Assembly: GCF_000503775.1 (NCBI RefSeq)
Contig: NZ_KI629782.1
Coordinates: forward strand, 1,748,579-1,812,578
Length of the DNA: 64,000 bases
Reading direction: 5' to 3'
DNA from: Brevibacillus panacihumi W25
GTDB lineage: Bacteria > Bacillota > Bacilli > Brevibacillales > Brevibacillaceae
Positions 52,157-60,760 of this stretch are shown here, piece by piece (the stretch's first letter is position 1; each line of letters opens with the position of its first letter). Made by a program: the position numbers and the translations under genes. Under the pieces are notes generated by a model, which saw only the letters and a program-made list of their open reading frames with translations, ran no database searches and had not been told where the DNA came from.

Positions 52157-52425
52157 ATGGAAATGGCCGATCAGTCCTCCAAAGCGACTGCGGAAACTGC
52201 CGAATTGATCAATCTGGCAAAAAAACAACGGAAATCACCACCATTTTATCGATGATAACCGAAGTAGCGGAACAAACCCAATTGCTCGCGCTGAATGCTG
52301 CAATCGAAGCTGCTCGAGCTGGCGAGCACGGCAGGGAATTCGCTGTCGTCGCGGACGAAGTGAAGAAGCTGGCAGAGCAATCGGGGAAATCGGTGAACCA
52401 GGTCGGAAAGGCATTCAAGCTTTGA
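52157..52425 (+). pseudogene. Methyl-accepting chemotaxis protein fragment
   Basis: Only the signalling tip survives: [20 protein letters not shown] and [16 protein letters not shown], the invariant MCP hairpin. The stretch before it ([20 protein letters not shown]) continues the MCP helix in another frame, broken at a run of seven A. After 52400 the helix again continues in a different frame (GIQALIERV). Sensor, membrane segments and most of the methylation helix are missing. Confidence 0.8.
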
Positions 52426-52430
52426 TCGAA

Positions 52431-52472
52431 AGAGTCCGCCGCATCGTCAAGATGAGGCGGACTCTGTTTTTT
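52431..52472 (+). terminator. Terminator after the MCP remnant
   Basis: AGAGTCCGCC and GGCGGACTCT are a perfect 10-bp stem, followed by GTTTTTT. It also lies four bases past the stop of the convergent kinase gene. Confidence 0.88.
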
Positions 52473-52475
52473 GCC

Positions 52476-53411
52476 TTACTTCCGATACCACTTGGGCACG
52501 ATCCGTTCAAAGTGGTCGTGATCATCCAGCACCTTGCGTATCTTCCCCATCATGGAGTCCAGCTCCTCTGGCCTCACTCTCAAAATCCAGACCACGGATG
52601 AGACCAATGTCATAGCCAGATAGAGTGAATACAACCGCCAAAATTCATCCCCAGGCTCGTTGCAATCATGGTATCCCCGGATTTGCCCCATACAGAACGG
52701 AACGCTAACCTCCGCGCTAAACATGCCTGCCTTTACAAATTCGTGTATCGGATCTCCCCAGTCGTACCGGTTGAAATCAATCACACCTGAGAATGCGCCA
52801 TCCTTCACAATCAGGTTTCCGACATGGTAATCGTCGTGTTGAAAAAGGTTCGGCCTATTCTTCATCAGGTGCAAATTCCCGTCGATAAAGGACAACAGCC
52901 TGCTCTCCTCCTCGATCGCAATCCCGCATTTGGCATATTCGGCCCGGTTGCGGTCATATTTGGCAGTCATTCTTTCATGCCAGGCCCCCACATCATCATC
53001 TGTGCAAGGAATCTGATGCATCTTTCTCAGCTCCAGGCCAGCTTGTACGCCAATGTCATACTGCTCCTTTTCGGCAAGGAATGGCAGTGCTTCAGAAGCT
53101 TCCTCCCCCTCGATGTAGGAAACAATCATGTATCCGAGCCCCAGACTTGGCAGGACGCCGCTCTCAATCGGCTTGGTGCATCTTACGCCGATTTCCTCCA
53201 TACGCTGGAGCATCTTAAATTCGTTCTCTTTGTCTTTTTCCTTCTGTATGCTGTAGGTTCGCAGTACGTATTGGGGATTTCCCTCATGATCGTTTACCAT
53301 GTATTTGTGATCGCTTGAGTACCCCCTGTGTATTCGTTCCAGCCTGTAACGGTTTCGCAGCATGGGAATCCCATCGAGGAGCCCTCCTGCTTCGTTTGTC
53401 GCATCACTCAC
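52476..53411 (-). CDS. Aminoglycoside phosphotransferase-like kinase
   Basis: About 311 residues with an APH/choline-kinase fold: catalytic loop LFQHDDYHVGNLIV (HxDxxxxN) and metal-binding VIDFNRYDWGDP. It resembles APH-family proteins of Bacillales that phosphorylate small molecules; resistance should not be assumed. The start is uncertain: GTG 53411 follows GTGGGGAT, ATG 53363 and ATG 53507 are alternatives. It follows the pentapeptide gene closely on the same strand. Confidence 0.8.
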   Translation of the reverse strand: MSDATNEAGGLLDGIPMLRNRYRLERIHRGYSSDHKYMVNDHEGNPQYVLRTYSIQKEKDKENEFKMLQRMEEIGVRCTKPIESGVLPSLGLGYMIVSYIEGEEASEALPFLAEKEQYDIGVQAGLELRKMHQIPCTDDDVGAWHERMTAKYDRNRAEYAKCGIAIEEESRLLSFIDGNLHLMKNRPNLFQHDDYHVGNLIVKDGAFSGVIDFNRYDWGDPIHEFVKAGMFSAEVSVPFCMGQIRGYHDCNEPGDEFWRLYSLYLAMTLVSSVVWILRVRPEELDSMMGKIRKVLDDHDHFERIVPKWYRK

Positions 53412-53509
53412 ATTGATCCCCACTTCCTGCTTATCTGGTTTTTCCCAAAAAGAACGCGCAGCTCTGCCAGTTCCTTTCCTGTCACACGTCCCTCTTTTTG
53501 CCATCACTC

Positions 53510-54364
53510 TTAGGCAGACCAGTGTGACGGTCTTTCGAGTGACAGCGGAATTTTCGTGTGGGAGTCACCTTTCGCTGCATTCAGCTGAGGTTGCGTGAGG
53601 AAGATACTCCCGGTCAGATCAGCTCCGCGCAGGTCTGCATCTCGAAAATCGGCGCCAATGAGGTCAGCAGCACGAAGATCTGCACCACGAAGGTCCGCAG
53701 CAATCAGATATGCTCCGCGAAGATTGGCACAGCGCAGATCGGCCCCCTTGAGCTTGGCGCCGATGAGGTCAACACCTCGGCCGTATTTCTGCTGACGGCC
53801 TTTAACTCCCTTGTATTGACGCTGGGCCTCCTCTCGTACGAGCTCGCTTGTCCGCAGCAGCAGAACATTCACATCAGCCCGGTGTGCCGCTACGTCCAGT
53901 TTCCCGAGAGCTTCCGGCTCGAGCTGGGTAAGGCGCATCGTTTCATCGAAGGCCTTCTGGAGTTCTTCATGAATCTCCGCGGCTGGCTGGAGCTTCAGCG
54001 CTTCTCTTAGGTACCACAGCAACTCATGAAGCTGCCACATGATCGGGAATACCTCGAACATTTGCTTCGCCGCACCTGGCTCTTGCCGCCAGTCACGACC
54101 GCCAAACGTCATTTGCGACACCTTCTGCCCGGCACCGAAGCAGTCGTAAACCGTACATCCACGAAAGCCCCGCTCCCTCAAGCTGCTGTGAACGCCGCAG
54201 CGGAAGTCCTCCCGCAGGTTTTGGCAAGGCTTCCCGGCTTCCTTGTTCATCGCGAAGTCGGAAGAGGCTGCAAAGGGGAGCGCGACACAGCACAAACCGA
54301 AGCAGTTCTCGCAGTCCCCTTGCAAGGATGAGTATATATGGTGGTTATCCTGGTTCGCTGACAT
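53510..54364 (-). CDS. Pentapeptide-repeat protein
   Basis: This 284-residue protein has a Cys-rich N-terminal region (CENCFGLCC, with further Cys near residues 47, 56, 70 and 75) that may bind metal, a helical middle, and about 13 pentapeptide repeats of the A(D/N)LRG type (about residues 198-262). Such right-handed beta helices can mimic DNA, as in Qnr, but the role here is unknown. The ATG follows AAAGGAG. Confidence 0.88.
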   Translation of the reverse strand: MSANQDNHHIYSSLQGDCENCFGLCCVALPFAASSDFAMNKEAGKPCQNLREDFRCGVHSSLRERGFRGCTVYDCFGAGQKVSQMTFGGRDWRQEPGAAKQMFEVFPIMWQLHELLWYLREALKLQPAAEIHEELQKAFDETMRLTQLEPEALGKLDVAAHRADVNVLLLRTSELVREEAQRQYKGVKGRQQKYGRGVDLIGAKLKGADLRCANLRGAYLIAADLRGADLRAADLIGADFRDADLRGADLTGSIFLTQPQLNAAKGDSHTKIPLSLERPSHWSA

Positions 54365-54415
54365 GCTGCAGACTCCTTTCGCATTTCATGGTGATTCCTA
54401 AGCGTAATTTATCCC

Positions 54416-55294
54416 TTACGCAATGGAGGTCATCGGATGCTTTACATGCACCGGATACGGAATCTCCCCATTCGTCTTTACAAATAAGCCCGTATTCAGG
54501 CTTTCACTCTCTGTCTCGATCCCTTCCTCATCCGGTGTAAAGTGAAACACGATTTTTTTCGTCTCGGGCCCTGCCAATTTTCGCAAAAGCGCATGGATGC
54601 TGATCTTCTGCTTGCTGAGCCAATCATAGAGATGCAAGCAGTCGCCCTCCTGCTTATAGATCGCGATCACGTTTTCTTCCTCCAGGTAATACAGCTCTTG
54701 AGAGAAGACATACAAAGCATAAAACATGAAAATGCCAGGGCAGTTGTCTGTTCCAAAACACTCGGAAACAGGCACCCTCTGCGCTGCGTATTGGGCAATC
54801 AGATCCAGGTCTTCTGCTTGATTGATGTCCAGCTTCCGTATTCTTGTATGATTTTTAATAGGACCAGGCGTAAAGGGCATCGAAAATTGATGCTCCTCCA
54901 CAGGTTGGAAACCGAATTTGGGATAAAAATTCAATACCGTGTCGTTGGCAAACAGGTACATGAAATCATACTGATTTTCATACTCTGCCAAGACGAGATT
55001 CATCAATTTTGCCGACAATCCCCGTTTTCGGAAATCCGGGTGCGTCATGACCGTACCGATCTGAATTGCTTTTTTCTTCTCGCCGTTTATTAGAAATGAT
55101 AGAAGGTTTACGGAGACATTGGCTATGACTTGATCGCCCTGAACCAGGGAATAAGGGATATATCGCTCATCCCAAAAGCCCTTTTGGTACCATTCTTCAA
55201 AATGGATGCCGAAGGTCTGGGATGCGAGTTCGGAGAAGCTTTTTCGAAGGGCATCGTTATGTTTGTAATCCTTGGCCACGATCAATTCTTGCAT
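54416..55294 (-). CDS. GNAT acetyltransferase with extended C-terminus
   Basis: This 292-residue protein has a GNAT domain in its first half, with the acetyl-CoA motif THPDFRKRGLSAKLM and FYPKFGFQPVEEHQF, and a second half of mixed alpha/beta character, as in Eis-like or sporulation-linked GNATs. The substrate is unknown. The ATG follows GAGGAGGAGCG. It is the first gene of a leftward run with the pentapeptide and kinase genes, though about 50 bases separate them. Confidence 0.82.
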   Translation of the reverse strand: MQELIVAKDYKHNDALRKSFSELASQTFGIHFEEWYQKGFWDERYIPYSLVQGDQVIANVSVNLLSFLINGEKKKAIQIGTVMTHPDFRKRGLSAKLMNLVLAEYENQYDFMYLFANDTVLNFYPKFGFQPVEEHQFSMPFTPGPIKNHTRIRKLDINQAEDLDLIAQYAAQRVPVSECFGTDNCPGIFMFYALYVFSQELYYLEEENVIAIYKQEGDCLHLYDWLSKQKISIHALLRKLAGPETKKIVFHFTPDEEGIETESESLNTGLFVKTNGEIPYPVHVKHPMTSIA

Positions 55295-55440
55295 GCTCGC
55301 TCCTCCTCAAATACCATTGCGAAACATTTTTCGTATCCGTTTGCACGAGTGCTGGACGTATTGTATCATGGATTACCAGAAAATTCATTCTCTAGCAAAG
55401 GGAAATAGGTTATATCAATATGAAATCGGAAGGTAGCAAA

Positions 55441-56193
55441 ATGACACACGAAACCTTTTTACAAAACGTGAAACAACTTGTGCATATGCATCAAAGTGGC
55501 CTTTTGGGCGGAGAAGTGATGCCCGAGGATGCCCTTATCGGGATCGTTCCGGACGAGGATTTGCCGAATGTGTTGACGCTGGCGATGTCTCTGAATTACC
55601 AACGGAATGCCTACACGCTCTGGCAATCCGTAGCACATGCTTATCAGGATGAAGGCACTCGCTGGATCTTTCGTCCTTTTGCAGCGGTCACATGTGAAAG
55701 AGAGGAGCTGCGCAATGTCCTGATTCATCATCGTGTCGCGCTTCAGCCCAATCGGCATCCTGAGATCTGGCAAAGGGTTGCGCAGGGCATTGTAGATTCC
55801 TCCCCCGATGGCAGCGTTGCCGGAATGCTTCAGTCATGTAACTACGACGTTGCCTCCCTGATCGACCTGATGCAAGTCCGGCGCAAATCCTCTTTTCCCT
55901 ATTTGTCCGGACCCAAAATCTTTCATTACTGGCTGTACGTCCTAGAGTCGTATGCAGGTATTGCCTGGAAATCCCGCGAACTGATTACAATCGCGCCGGA
56001 TACGCATATTTTGCAAGGAAGTGTCCAACTTGGGCTTTGTTCTGAAAAGGTTTTGCAGGGCAGCACCAGCGACCGCCAGGCAGTAGCGTCTGCCTGGGAG
56101 ACAGCATTGAAGGGCAGTGGCTTGGCACCTATCGACGTACATACTCCTTTATGGCTGTGGAGTCGCGCCGGCTTTCCGCCTCTCTACAGCTAA
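55441..56193 (+). CDS. Conserved protein with HhH-GPD-like features
   Basis: This 250-residue protein is not firmly recognised. Its C-terminal third contains YLSGPKIFHYWLYVLE, then IAPDTHILQGSVQLGL, which recalls the glycosylase pattern of a Lys in a GPK-like turn followed by DTHxxR of HhH-GPD DNA glycosylases. The N-terminal two thirds are helical. It could be a divergent DNA glycosylase-like protein; this is weak. ATG 55441 follows GGAAGG. Confidence 0.5.
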   Translation: MTHETFLQNVKQLVHMHQSGLLGGEVMPEDALIGIVPDEDLPNVLTLAMSLNYQRNAYTLWQSVAHAYQDEGTRWIFRPFAAVTCEREELRNVLIHHRVALQPNRHPEIWQRVAQGIVDSSPDGSVAGMLQSCNYDVASLIDLMQVRRKSSFPYLSGPKIFHYWLYVLESYAGIAWKSRELITIAPDTHILQGSVQLGLCSEKVLQGSTSDRQAVASAWETALKGSGLAPIDVHTPLWLWSRAGFPPLYS

Positions 56194-56243
56194 TCCGGCA
56201 AGTCGTACGCATAGTTTATGGTGAGAGGGGGGAATCTTCTGAA

Positions 56244-56930
56244 ATGGTAAGTGCGGTTCTTTTCGATCTGGATGACACGATGCTTGACAGGGATGCTTCT
56301 CTGCTGCGTTTCCTTCACGATCAGCATGATCGGCTTCAACCCTTCTTTGGACATATTTTACAAGCCGATTATGTAAAAAGATTTGTCGAGCTGGATGCGC
56401 ACGGATATGTATGGAAAGACGTCGTCTACCAGAAATTGATTGAGGAGTTTAGAATTCAGGGGGTATCCGCAGAAGCGCTGCTTGAGGACTACATCACGCG
56501 ATTTCATTTTCACTGTGTGCCGGTTCCCCACCTGATGGAGACAGTTGAGCATCTGAAACAACACCAGTTTAAGTTGGCCGTAATCACCAATGGCTTCACA
56601 GGATTTCAAATGAGAAATATTCGCGCATTGGGGATCGAACACTGCTTTTCTGAGATTTTAGTATCGGAGCAAGTGGGGCGCAAGAAACCGGATCCGGGCA
56701 TATTTCACCATGCGCTGGATTTACTAGGCGTCTCTCCGCAAGAGAGCATGTACGTTGGCGATCATCCGATCAACGATGTACAGGCGTCCAGACAGATAGG
56801 TATGATTGGCGTTTGGAAGAAGAGCCAACATTGGTCCCCGCCCGAGCATGCTGATTTTGTTATCGACGATTTGGCGGAATTAAAAACACTGACACAATAC
56901 ATGAAATTACCGGATGAAAGACGCAGGTGA
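56244..56930 (+). CDS. HAD-superfamily hydrolase
   Basis: This 228-residue protein has the HAD motifs LFDLDDTMLD (nucleophile Asp), ITNGFTG (motif II), the Lys in GRKKPDPGIF (motif III) and GDHPINDV (motif IV), with a helical C1 cap near residues 20-90. It resembles YjjG/phosphoglycolate phosphatase-like enzymes that dephosphorylate small molecules. ATG 56244 was chosen because a GAGGGGGG site lies upstream. Confidence 0.9.
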   Translation: MVSAVLFDLDDTMLDRDASLLRFLHDQHDRLQPFFGHILQADYVKRFVELDAHGYVWKDVVYQKLIEEFRIQGVSAEALLEDYITRFHFHCVPVPHLMETVEHLKQHQFKLAVITNGFTGFQMRNIRALGIEHCFSEILVSEQVGRKKPDPGIFHHALDLLGVSPQESMYVGDHPINDVQASRQIGMIGVWKKSQHWSPPEHADFVIDDLAELKTLTQYMKLPDERRR

Positions 56931-57004
56931 TGGTTTCAAATAACGAACCAAATGTACTATATCAAGCCAATTACCTTCCGCTCAAGCGAAAGGTATTTTT
57001 TTGC

Positions 57005-57064
57005 TTGAAAATCGACATCGGTGTCGTTTATACTAACAGTCAAGAAATAACGACAGTCATGTCG
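57005..57064 (+). promoter_or_regulatory. TetR-type double operator and promoter
   Basis: Two inverted repeats CGACA-N4-TGTCG occur at 57013-57026 and 57051-57064, centres 38 bp apart. TTGAAA (57005-57010) and TATACT (57029-57034) form a promoter with 18-bp spacing, and the first operator sits between the boxes. Autorepression by the downstream TetR protein is likely. Confidence 0.75.
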
Positions 57065-57086
57065 TTTTAATAAAGAAGGTGAGAAC

Positions 57087-57713
57087 ATGGCGCCAAAAGT
57101 AAGCGAGGAGTATAAGCAGCAAAAGAAAACAGAGTTGTTGCAAGCCGCAAAGCAGGTTTTTATCAAAAAGGGCTACACCAACGCCACGATGCAAGACATC
57201 CTCGACGAAGCAGGTGTATCTCGCGGTGCGTTGTACGCCTACTTCGATAATCTGGAGCACGTCTATATCGAGCTTCTCCGGTACGAAGACCAGCAAGACA
57301 TCCTTTGTTTCACTCCGGATGACGAACGGACCTCCTGGCAGCAAATCATCTCCTGGCTCGACAAACAGCGAATGCAAATCAAGCAGATTGACCAATCCCT
57401 GCTCGTGGCCAATTCCGAGTTTTTCTTGTCCGTCAGGGAAAACAAAGCGGGCTACCCCTACATCAGCGATCGCTACCAACGATTAGTAGAGGTGCTCATT
57501 GCCTTTATTCAAGCAGGTGCCGAACGGGGAGATCTCGCCCCCCGCTTTCCACGGGACTCGATTGCCCGTTACCTTATTTCCTTCATCGATGGCCTGATGC
57601 TGGACACCGCTCACTTGGGTCAAGACAAAACCAACGTGGATGAGCAGTGTGACCTGCTTTTGTTTTCCTTAAAAGAAATGCTGCGTCCCGTCTCAGCAGA
57701 AGAGAAACACTAA
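57087..57713 (+). CDS. TetR-family repressor
   Basis: This 208-residue protein has an N-terminal TetR HTH (ATMQDILDEAGVSRGALYAYFDNLEHVY) and an all-helical ligand-binding domain of the kind seen in B. subtilis YfiR. No transporter gene is adjacent, so besides itself its likely target is the acetyltransferase 21 bases downstream. The ATG follows AAGGTGAG. The double operator upstream is described separately. Confidence 0.9.
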   Translation: MAPKVSEEYKQQKKTELLQAAKQVFIKKGYTNATMQDILDEAGVSRGALYAYFDNLEHVYIELLRYEDQQDILCFTPDDERTSWQQIISWLDKQRMQIKQIDQSLLVANSEFFLSVRENKAGYPYISDRYQRLVEVLIAFIQAGAERGDLAPRFPRDSIARYLISFIDGLMLDTAHLGQDKTNVDEQCDLLLFSLKEMLRPVSAEEKH

Positions 57714-57734
57714 TCTCAGAGGAGCTGAATCCAG

Positions 57735-58262
57735 ATGTTGTTTGAATCGGCACGGATATCTTTTCGCAAAATGACCTTGGAGGATATCCCGATCTACCAT
57801 TCCTGGAGAAATGATCTGGAGGTCATGCGAACGACCCTTCCAATGTTGGATCTGCATACCTTCGAGAGTACCACGGATTTCGTCACACAGGTGATTCTCG
57901 GATCGCCCACGTCCAAGAGCTATCTCATTCTCGAAAAAGAAACACAGAAGCCAATCGGCATCACTTCCCTGGTCCACATCGATCCCAAGAACCGCAATGC
58001 CGAATGCATCATCGATATTGGAGAGAAAGCGTACTGGGGCAAAGGGTTCGGCAAGGAGGCACTGAAGCTGTTGCTGGACTACGCCTTTCTAGAAATGAAT
58101 CTGCATCGGGTGTCGCTTCGTGTGTTTTCTTTCAACGAAAACGCGACATCGCTGTATGAAAAATTGGGTTTCAAACACGAGGGAAGATCGCGTCAAGCGA
58201 TCTTCAGGGAAGGAAAATGGCATGACATCCTTCACATGGGAATCTTGCAGGAAGAATGGTAA
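57735..58262 (+). CDS. RimJ/RimL-type GNAT acetyltransferase
   Basis: This 175-residue protein begins with ISFRKMTLEDIPIYHSW and has the acetyl-CoA motif GEKAYWGKGFGKEALKL and NENATSLYEKLGFKHEG, typical of RimJ/RimL/SpeG-like acetyltransferases acting on protein N-termini, polyamines or small amines. It is co-transcribed with the TetR gene and so probably under its control. The ATG follows GAGGAG. Confidence 0.9.
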   Translation: MLFESARISFRKMTLEDIPIYHSWRNDLEVMRTTLPMLDLHTFESTTDFVTQVILGSPTSKSYLILEKETQKPIGITSLVHIDPKNRNAECIIDIGEKAYWGKGFGKEALKLLLDYAFLEMNLHRVSLRVFSFNENATSLYEKLGFKHEGRSRQAIFREGKWHDILHMGILQEEW

Positions 58263-58298
58263 ACGGGCGTGCCTCTTGGGGCCGCCCGTTCTTTTTCT
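58263..58298 (+). terminator. Terminator after the acetyltransferase gene
   Basis: AACGGGC and GCCCGTT pair around a GC-rich loop and are followed by CTTTTTCT. Confidence 0.85.
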
Positions 58299-58308
58299 AG
58301 TGCTGCTT

Positions 58309-58860
58309 TTATGACGCTCCGCGCTTTCCTTTCAACCGCCCATGATACTTCTTCAATTCCTTTGCCAGCAGCGAGCGCCGAAGCCCTTTTTGCCCCAAAA
58401 GCTCCTTGATCTCTTCTACACTCATGTAGGACAGGCGGATATGGTAATAGTTGATATGTTCAATCACGGCGAAAGAAAACAAAAATAAAAACCAATAGAA
58501 ATCCGCGGCAAACACGTAGCATTGGTAGATCAGAACCAACATCCCGATAGCGATCAGGAACATATTGCTCTTTTTAAAAAACGCAAACAGCCTCAATTGA
58601 TGATCAGGAAGGTTGGAGGATGACTTGTTTCGCACCTGCCTCCATTTTAAAAACCAGTAAAAGCCTCCCTGAAGCAAGATCCACTCCAACATAACAAACG
58701 CGTAGAGAGACGGAGCGGAAGTCAAATAAACCTCGAATCCCTCGAGCAAATACAAGTACAGGACCCAAAGCACGGCAAACATCAATGCCGCAAACCACTC
58801 ACCGGTGAACAGTCCGAACAGTTTTTTCTTCACTTTGTTATGCATGCGCTTCTTACTCAT
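58309..58860 (-). CDS. Four-helix membrane protein coupled to an AAA ATPase
   Basis: This 183-residue protein has about four transmembrane helices (near residues 18-38, 45-65, 90-110 and 112-132) and a basic C-terminal tail with KELKKYHGRLKGKRG. Its ATG overlaps the last eight bases of the ATPase gene, so translation is coupled and the two may act together. I do not recognise a family. Longer starts would read into the ATPase gene. Confidence 0.7.
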   Translation of the reverse strand: MSKKRMHNKVKKKLFGLFTGEWFAALMFAVLWVLYLYLLEGFEVYLTSAPSLYAFVMLEWILLQGGFYWFLKWRQVRNKSSSNLPDHQLRLFAFFKKSNMFLIAIGMLVLIYQCYVFAADFYWFLFLFSFAVIEHINYYHIRLSYMSVEEIKELLGQKGLRRSLLAKELKKYHGRLKGKRGAS

Positions 58861-59563
58861 GGAACAATTCATCCAATACTGTTTTTCTGTTTTCGAGAAA
58901 GCGTCTGGTAATGATGTAATGCAACGTATCCTCATACTGAATCTCTTCAATCGGTTGTTCATCAAAATTCAAGATTTGTGCATTGGGATAGCCAAGCAAG
59001 ATCGGGGAATGGGTAGCAATGATGAATTGGGCGCTATTCTCCAGATCCTTTATGATGCGTAACAGAGCCAGTTGCCGCGCAGGTGAAAGGGCCGCTTCAG
59101 GCTCGTCCAACAGGTATATCGCCTTTTCCCCAAAACGATGGGTAAAAAGAGACAGAAATGCTTCTCCATGTGATTGCTGATGCAAGGAACGTCCCCCGTA
59201 GGATTGCAGGCTTGCCGGCATCGTGTCCATATGAGAGGCAAAGTGATAAAACGTCTCTGCCCTTAGAAAAAAGCCGTTCGTCATTTTGGGCATCCACGAG
59301 AGGCGAATGTTCTCGCCCAAAGCAGAATCAGAAGAGTCTACCTCATAGTAGTTATTTTTTCCTCCACCTGCCGTATGAAAGCCACATTGATACGCAATCC
59401 CCTCAAGAATCGTCGATTTTCCGGAACCATTTTCTCCGACAAAAAATGTAACGTTGGTTCGAAAAGAAAGCGAGGTTAAACTTTTTATTGCTGGTATGGA
59501 AAAGGGATAGCGATTGGGATCCGAATCTCCACTTCTCATAATCTCAAGGCTTCGTAAGTACAT
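58853..59563 (-). CDS. AAA/ABC-type ATPase (COG3910-like)
   Basis: This 236-residue soluble ATPase has Walker A GENGSGKST, an ABC-like signature region around QQSHGEAFLSLF, Walker B IYLLDEPEAAL and the H-loop ATHSPIL. It belongs to the group of small RecF/ABC-like predicted ATPases of unknown role. It ends in an overlap with a membrane protein gene. The ATG follows TTGGGAGTGGAG. Confidence 0.85.
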   Translation of the reverse strand: MYLRSLEIMRSGDSDPNRYPFSIPAIKSLTSLSFRTNVTFFVGENGSGKSTILEGIAYQCGFHTAGGGKNNYYEVDSSDSALGENIRLSWMPKMTNGFFLRAETFYHFASHMDTMPASLQSYGGRSLHQQSHGEAFLSLFTHRFGEKAIYLLDEPEAALSPARQLALLRIIKDLENSAQFIIATHSPILLGYPNAQILNFDEQPIEEIQYEDTLHYIITRRFLENRKTVLDELFHE

Positions 59564-59719
59564 GAAACTCCACTCCCAACATTTCGTTCATGGATTCAAC
59601 CCTCATCATTATTTTCAAGATACTCTTTGCATTGCCATTTTTCAAACCATCCTTGCTCATGTTATATTTGCCTGGGGGTCTTTTTCCCCTTGATCTGTTT
59701 TAAAGGAGTTGCTTTTCTC

Positions 59720-59749
59720 ATGATCATCCAATTCATTCGTTACCGTTAA
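59720..59749 (+). CDS. Leader peptide MIIQFIRYR
   Basis: A nine-codon ORF with AAAGGAG upstream and a G/C hairpin (GGGGG/CCCC) before that. It ends Arg-Tyr-Arg just before the stop, an R-X-R motif of the macrolide-arrest type. It differs from the leader at 29276 only at the eighth residue, and the DNA is identical for most of its length. It precedes an RlmA-type methyltransferase gene, a plausible macrolide resistance determinant. Confidence 0.72.
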   Translation: MIIQFIRYR

Positions 59750-59846
59750 TGAGAGGTGCAGGAAGGCAGGCTCACGTCATTTTTTTTTTGGAAAATGACC
59801 TGGGTTTCTTTCACTGTGCCTTTTTCATTCTCGAAAACGAATGAAT
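59731..59846 (+). promoter_or_regulatory. Candidate attenuator of the RlmA-type gene
   Basis: ATTCATTCGTT in the leader codons (59731-59741) is perfectly complementary over 11 bp to AACGAATGAAT (59836-59846), immediately before the GGGGTG ribosome site of the methyltransferase. A second hairpin, GTCATTTT against AAAATGAC, lies between. A ribosome stalled on the leader would mask the first segment. The same arrangement is seen at 29.3 kb. Confidence 0.65.
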
Positions 59847-59859
59847 GGGGTGCTTTTTT

Positions 59860-60747
59860 GTGTCCAAAAACGAAAAGAAACTGGAGCGTTTCCATCTGCT
59901 CGCTCAACATGAGCATGTATTCGCTTGTCCGCTATGTTCCAAACCGATGAAAGCTATTCCCAATACGAGCTTTGTTTGCTCGAGCGGACATTGCTTTGAT
60001 TTTGCCAAACATGGTTACGTCAACTTGCTGACGCGTCCTCCCAAAACCAAGTATGACACGTCCTTGTTTGCCGCTCGACAGCACATGAATGCCAGTGGAT
60101 TTTTTGAACCTTTGATTTCCCGAATCAGTCAGGGCATCCACCAAAACATGCCGCCACATCTCGAGCCTTTGCGTCTCCTGGATGCAGGGTGCGGAGAAGG
60201 ATCGCATCTTGTCTCCATACAACAGAATATCCTGGAACGCACCAAAATCGCTCCCCTGGGAGTCGGGCTTGATATCTCCAAGGAGGGGATCAAAATCGCT
60301 GCGAAGAGAAGTTCCAACACTATCTGGTGCGTGGCGGATCTGGCCAGATGCCCGGTCATGGATCGTTCCTTTTCCGTGATATTGAATCTTTTGTCGCCCT
60401 CCAACTATGACGAGTTTCACCGCATACTGGCTGATGACGGCATCGTGATCAAAGTAATTCCGGAGAGCCATTACCTGCAAGAATTACGAGAGGCCTTGCA
60501 CCAACATACACTTCGTGATACGTATTCCAACAAAAGGATACAAGAGCTGTTCAAGCGCCATTTTTCACTCATAGGGATGGAGCGTGTAACCTACAGCATC
60601 CTTTTGCAAAAGGAGGAACTGCATTCCCTGGCACGGATGACTCCGCTGTCATGGGGCACATCGGACGCCCTCCTTCAGCGATGGACGAATCAGGAACAAG
60701 CAGAAGTCACCGTTGATTTTTCGATCCTGTACGGTAAGAAAGGATAA
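59860..60747 (+). CDS. rlmA: 23S rRNA guanine-N1 methyltransferase, RlmA type
   Basis: This 295-residue protein has an N-terminal zinc ribbon (ACPLCSKPM and VCSSGHCFDFAKHGYVN) and a SAM domain with LLDAGCGEGSHL, the RlmA layout. RlmA(I) methylates G745 and RlmA(II) G748 of 23S rRNA; the latter gives resistance to tylosin-type macrolides. Gram-positive origin favours type II. GTG 59860 was chosen as start because GGGGTG lies just upstream and the ATG at 59845 falls in the attenuator stem. Macrolide induction is inferred from the leader. Confidence 0.85.
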   Translation: MSKNEKKLERFHLLAQHEHVFACPLCSKPMKAIPNTSFVCSSGHCFDFAKHGYVNLLTRPPKTKYDTSLFAARQHMNASGFFEPLISRISQGIHQNMPPHLEPLRLLDAGCGEGSHLVSIQQNILERTKIAPLGVGLDISKEGIKIAAKRSSNTIWCVADLARCPVMDRSFSVILNLLSPSNYDEFHRILADDGIVIKVIPESHYLQELREALHQHTLRDTYSNKRIQELFKRHFSLIGMERVTYSILLQKEELHSLARMTPLSWGTSDALLQRWTNQEQAEVTVDFSILYGKKG

Positions 60748-60760
60748 ATGAAAAGGCAGA

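Noticed and set aside
52476..53411. Aminoglycoside resistance gene
   Set aside because: The APH fold is shared by many metabolic kinases and nothing in the sequence points to aminoglycosides.
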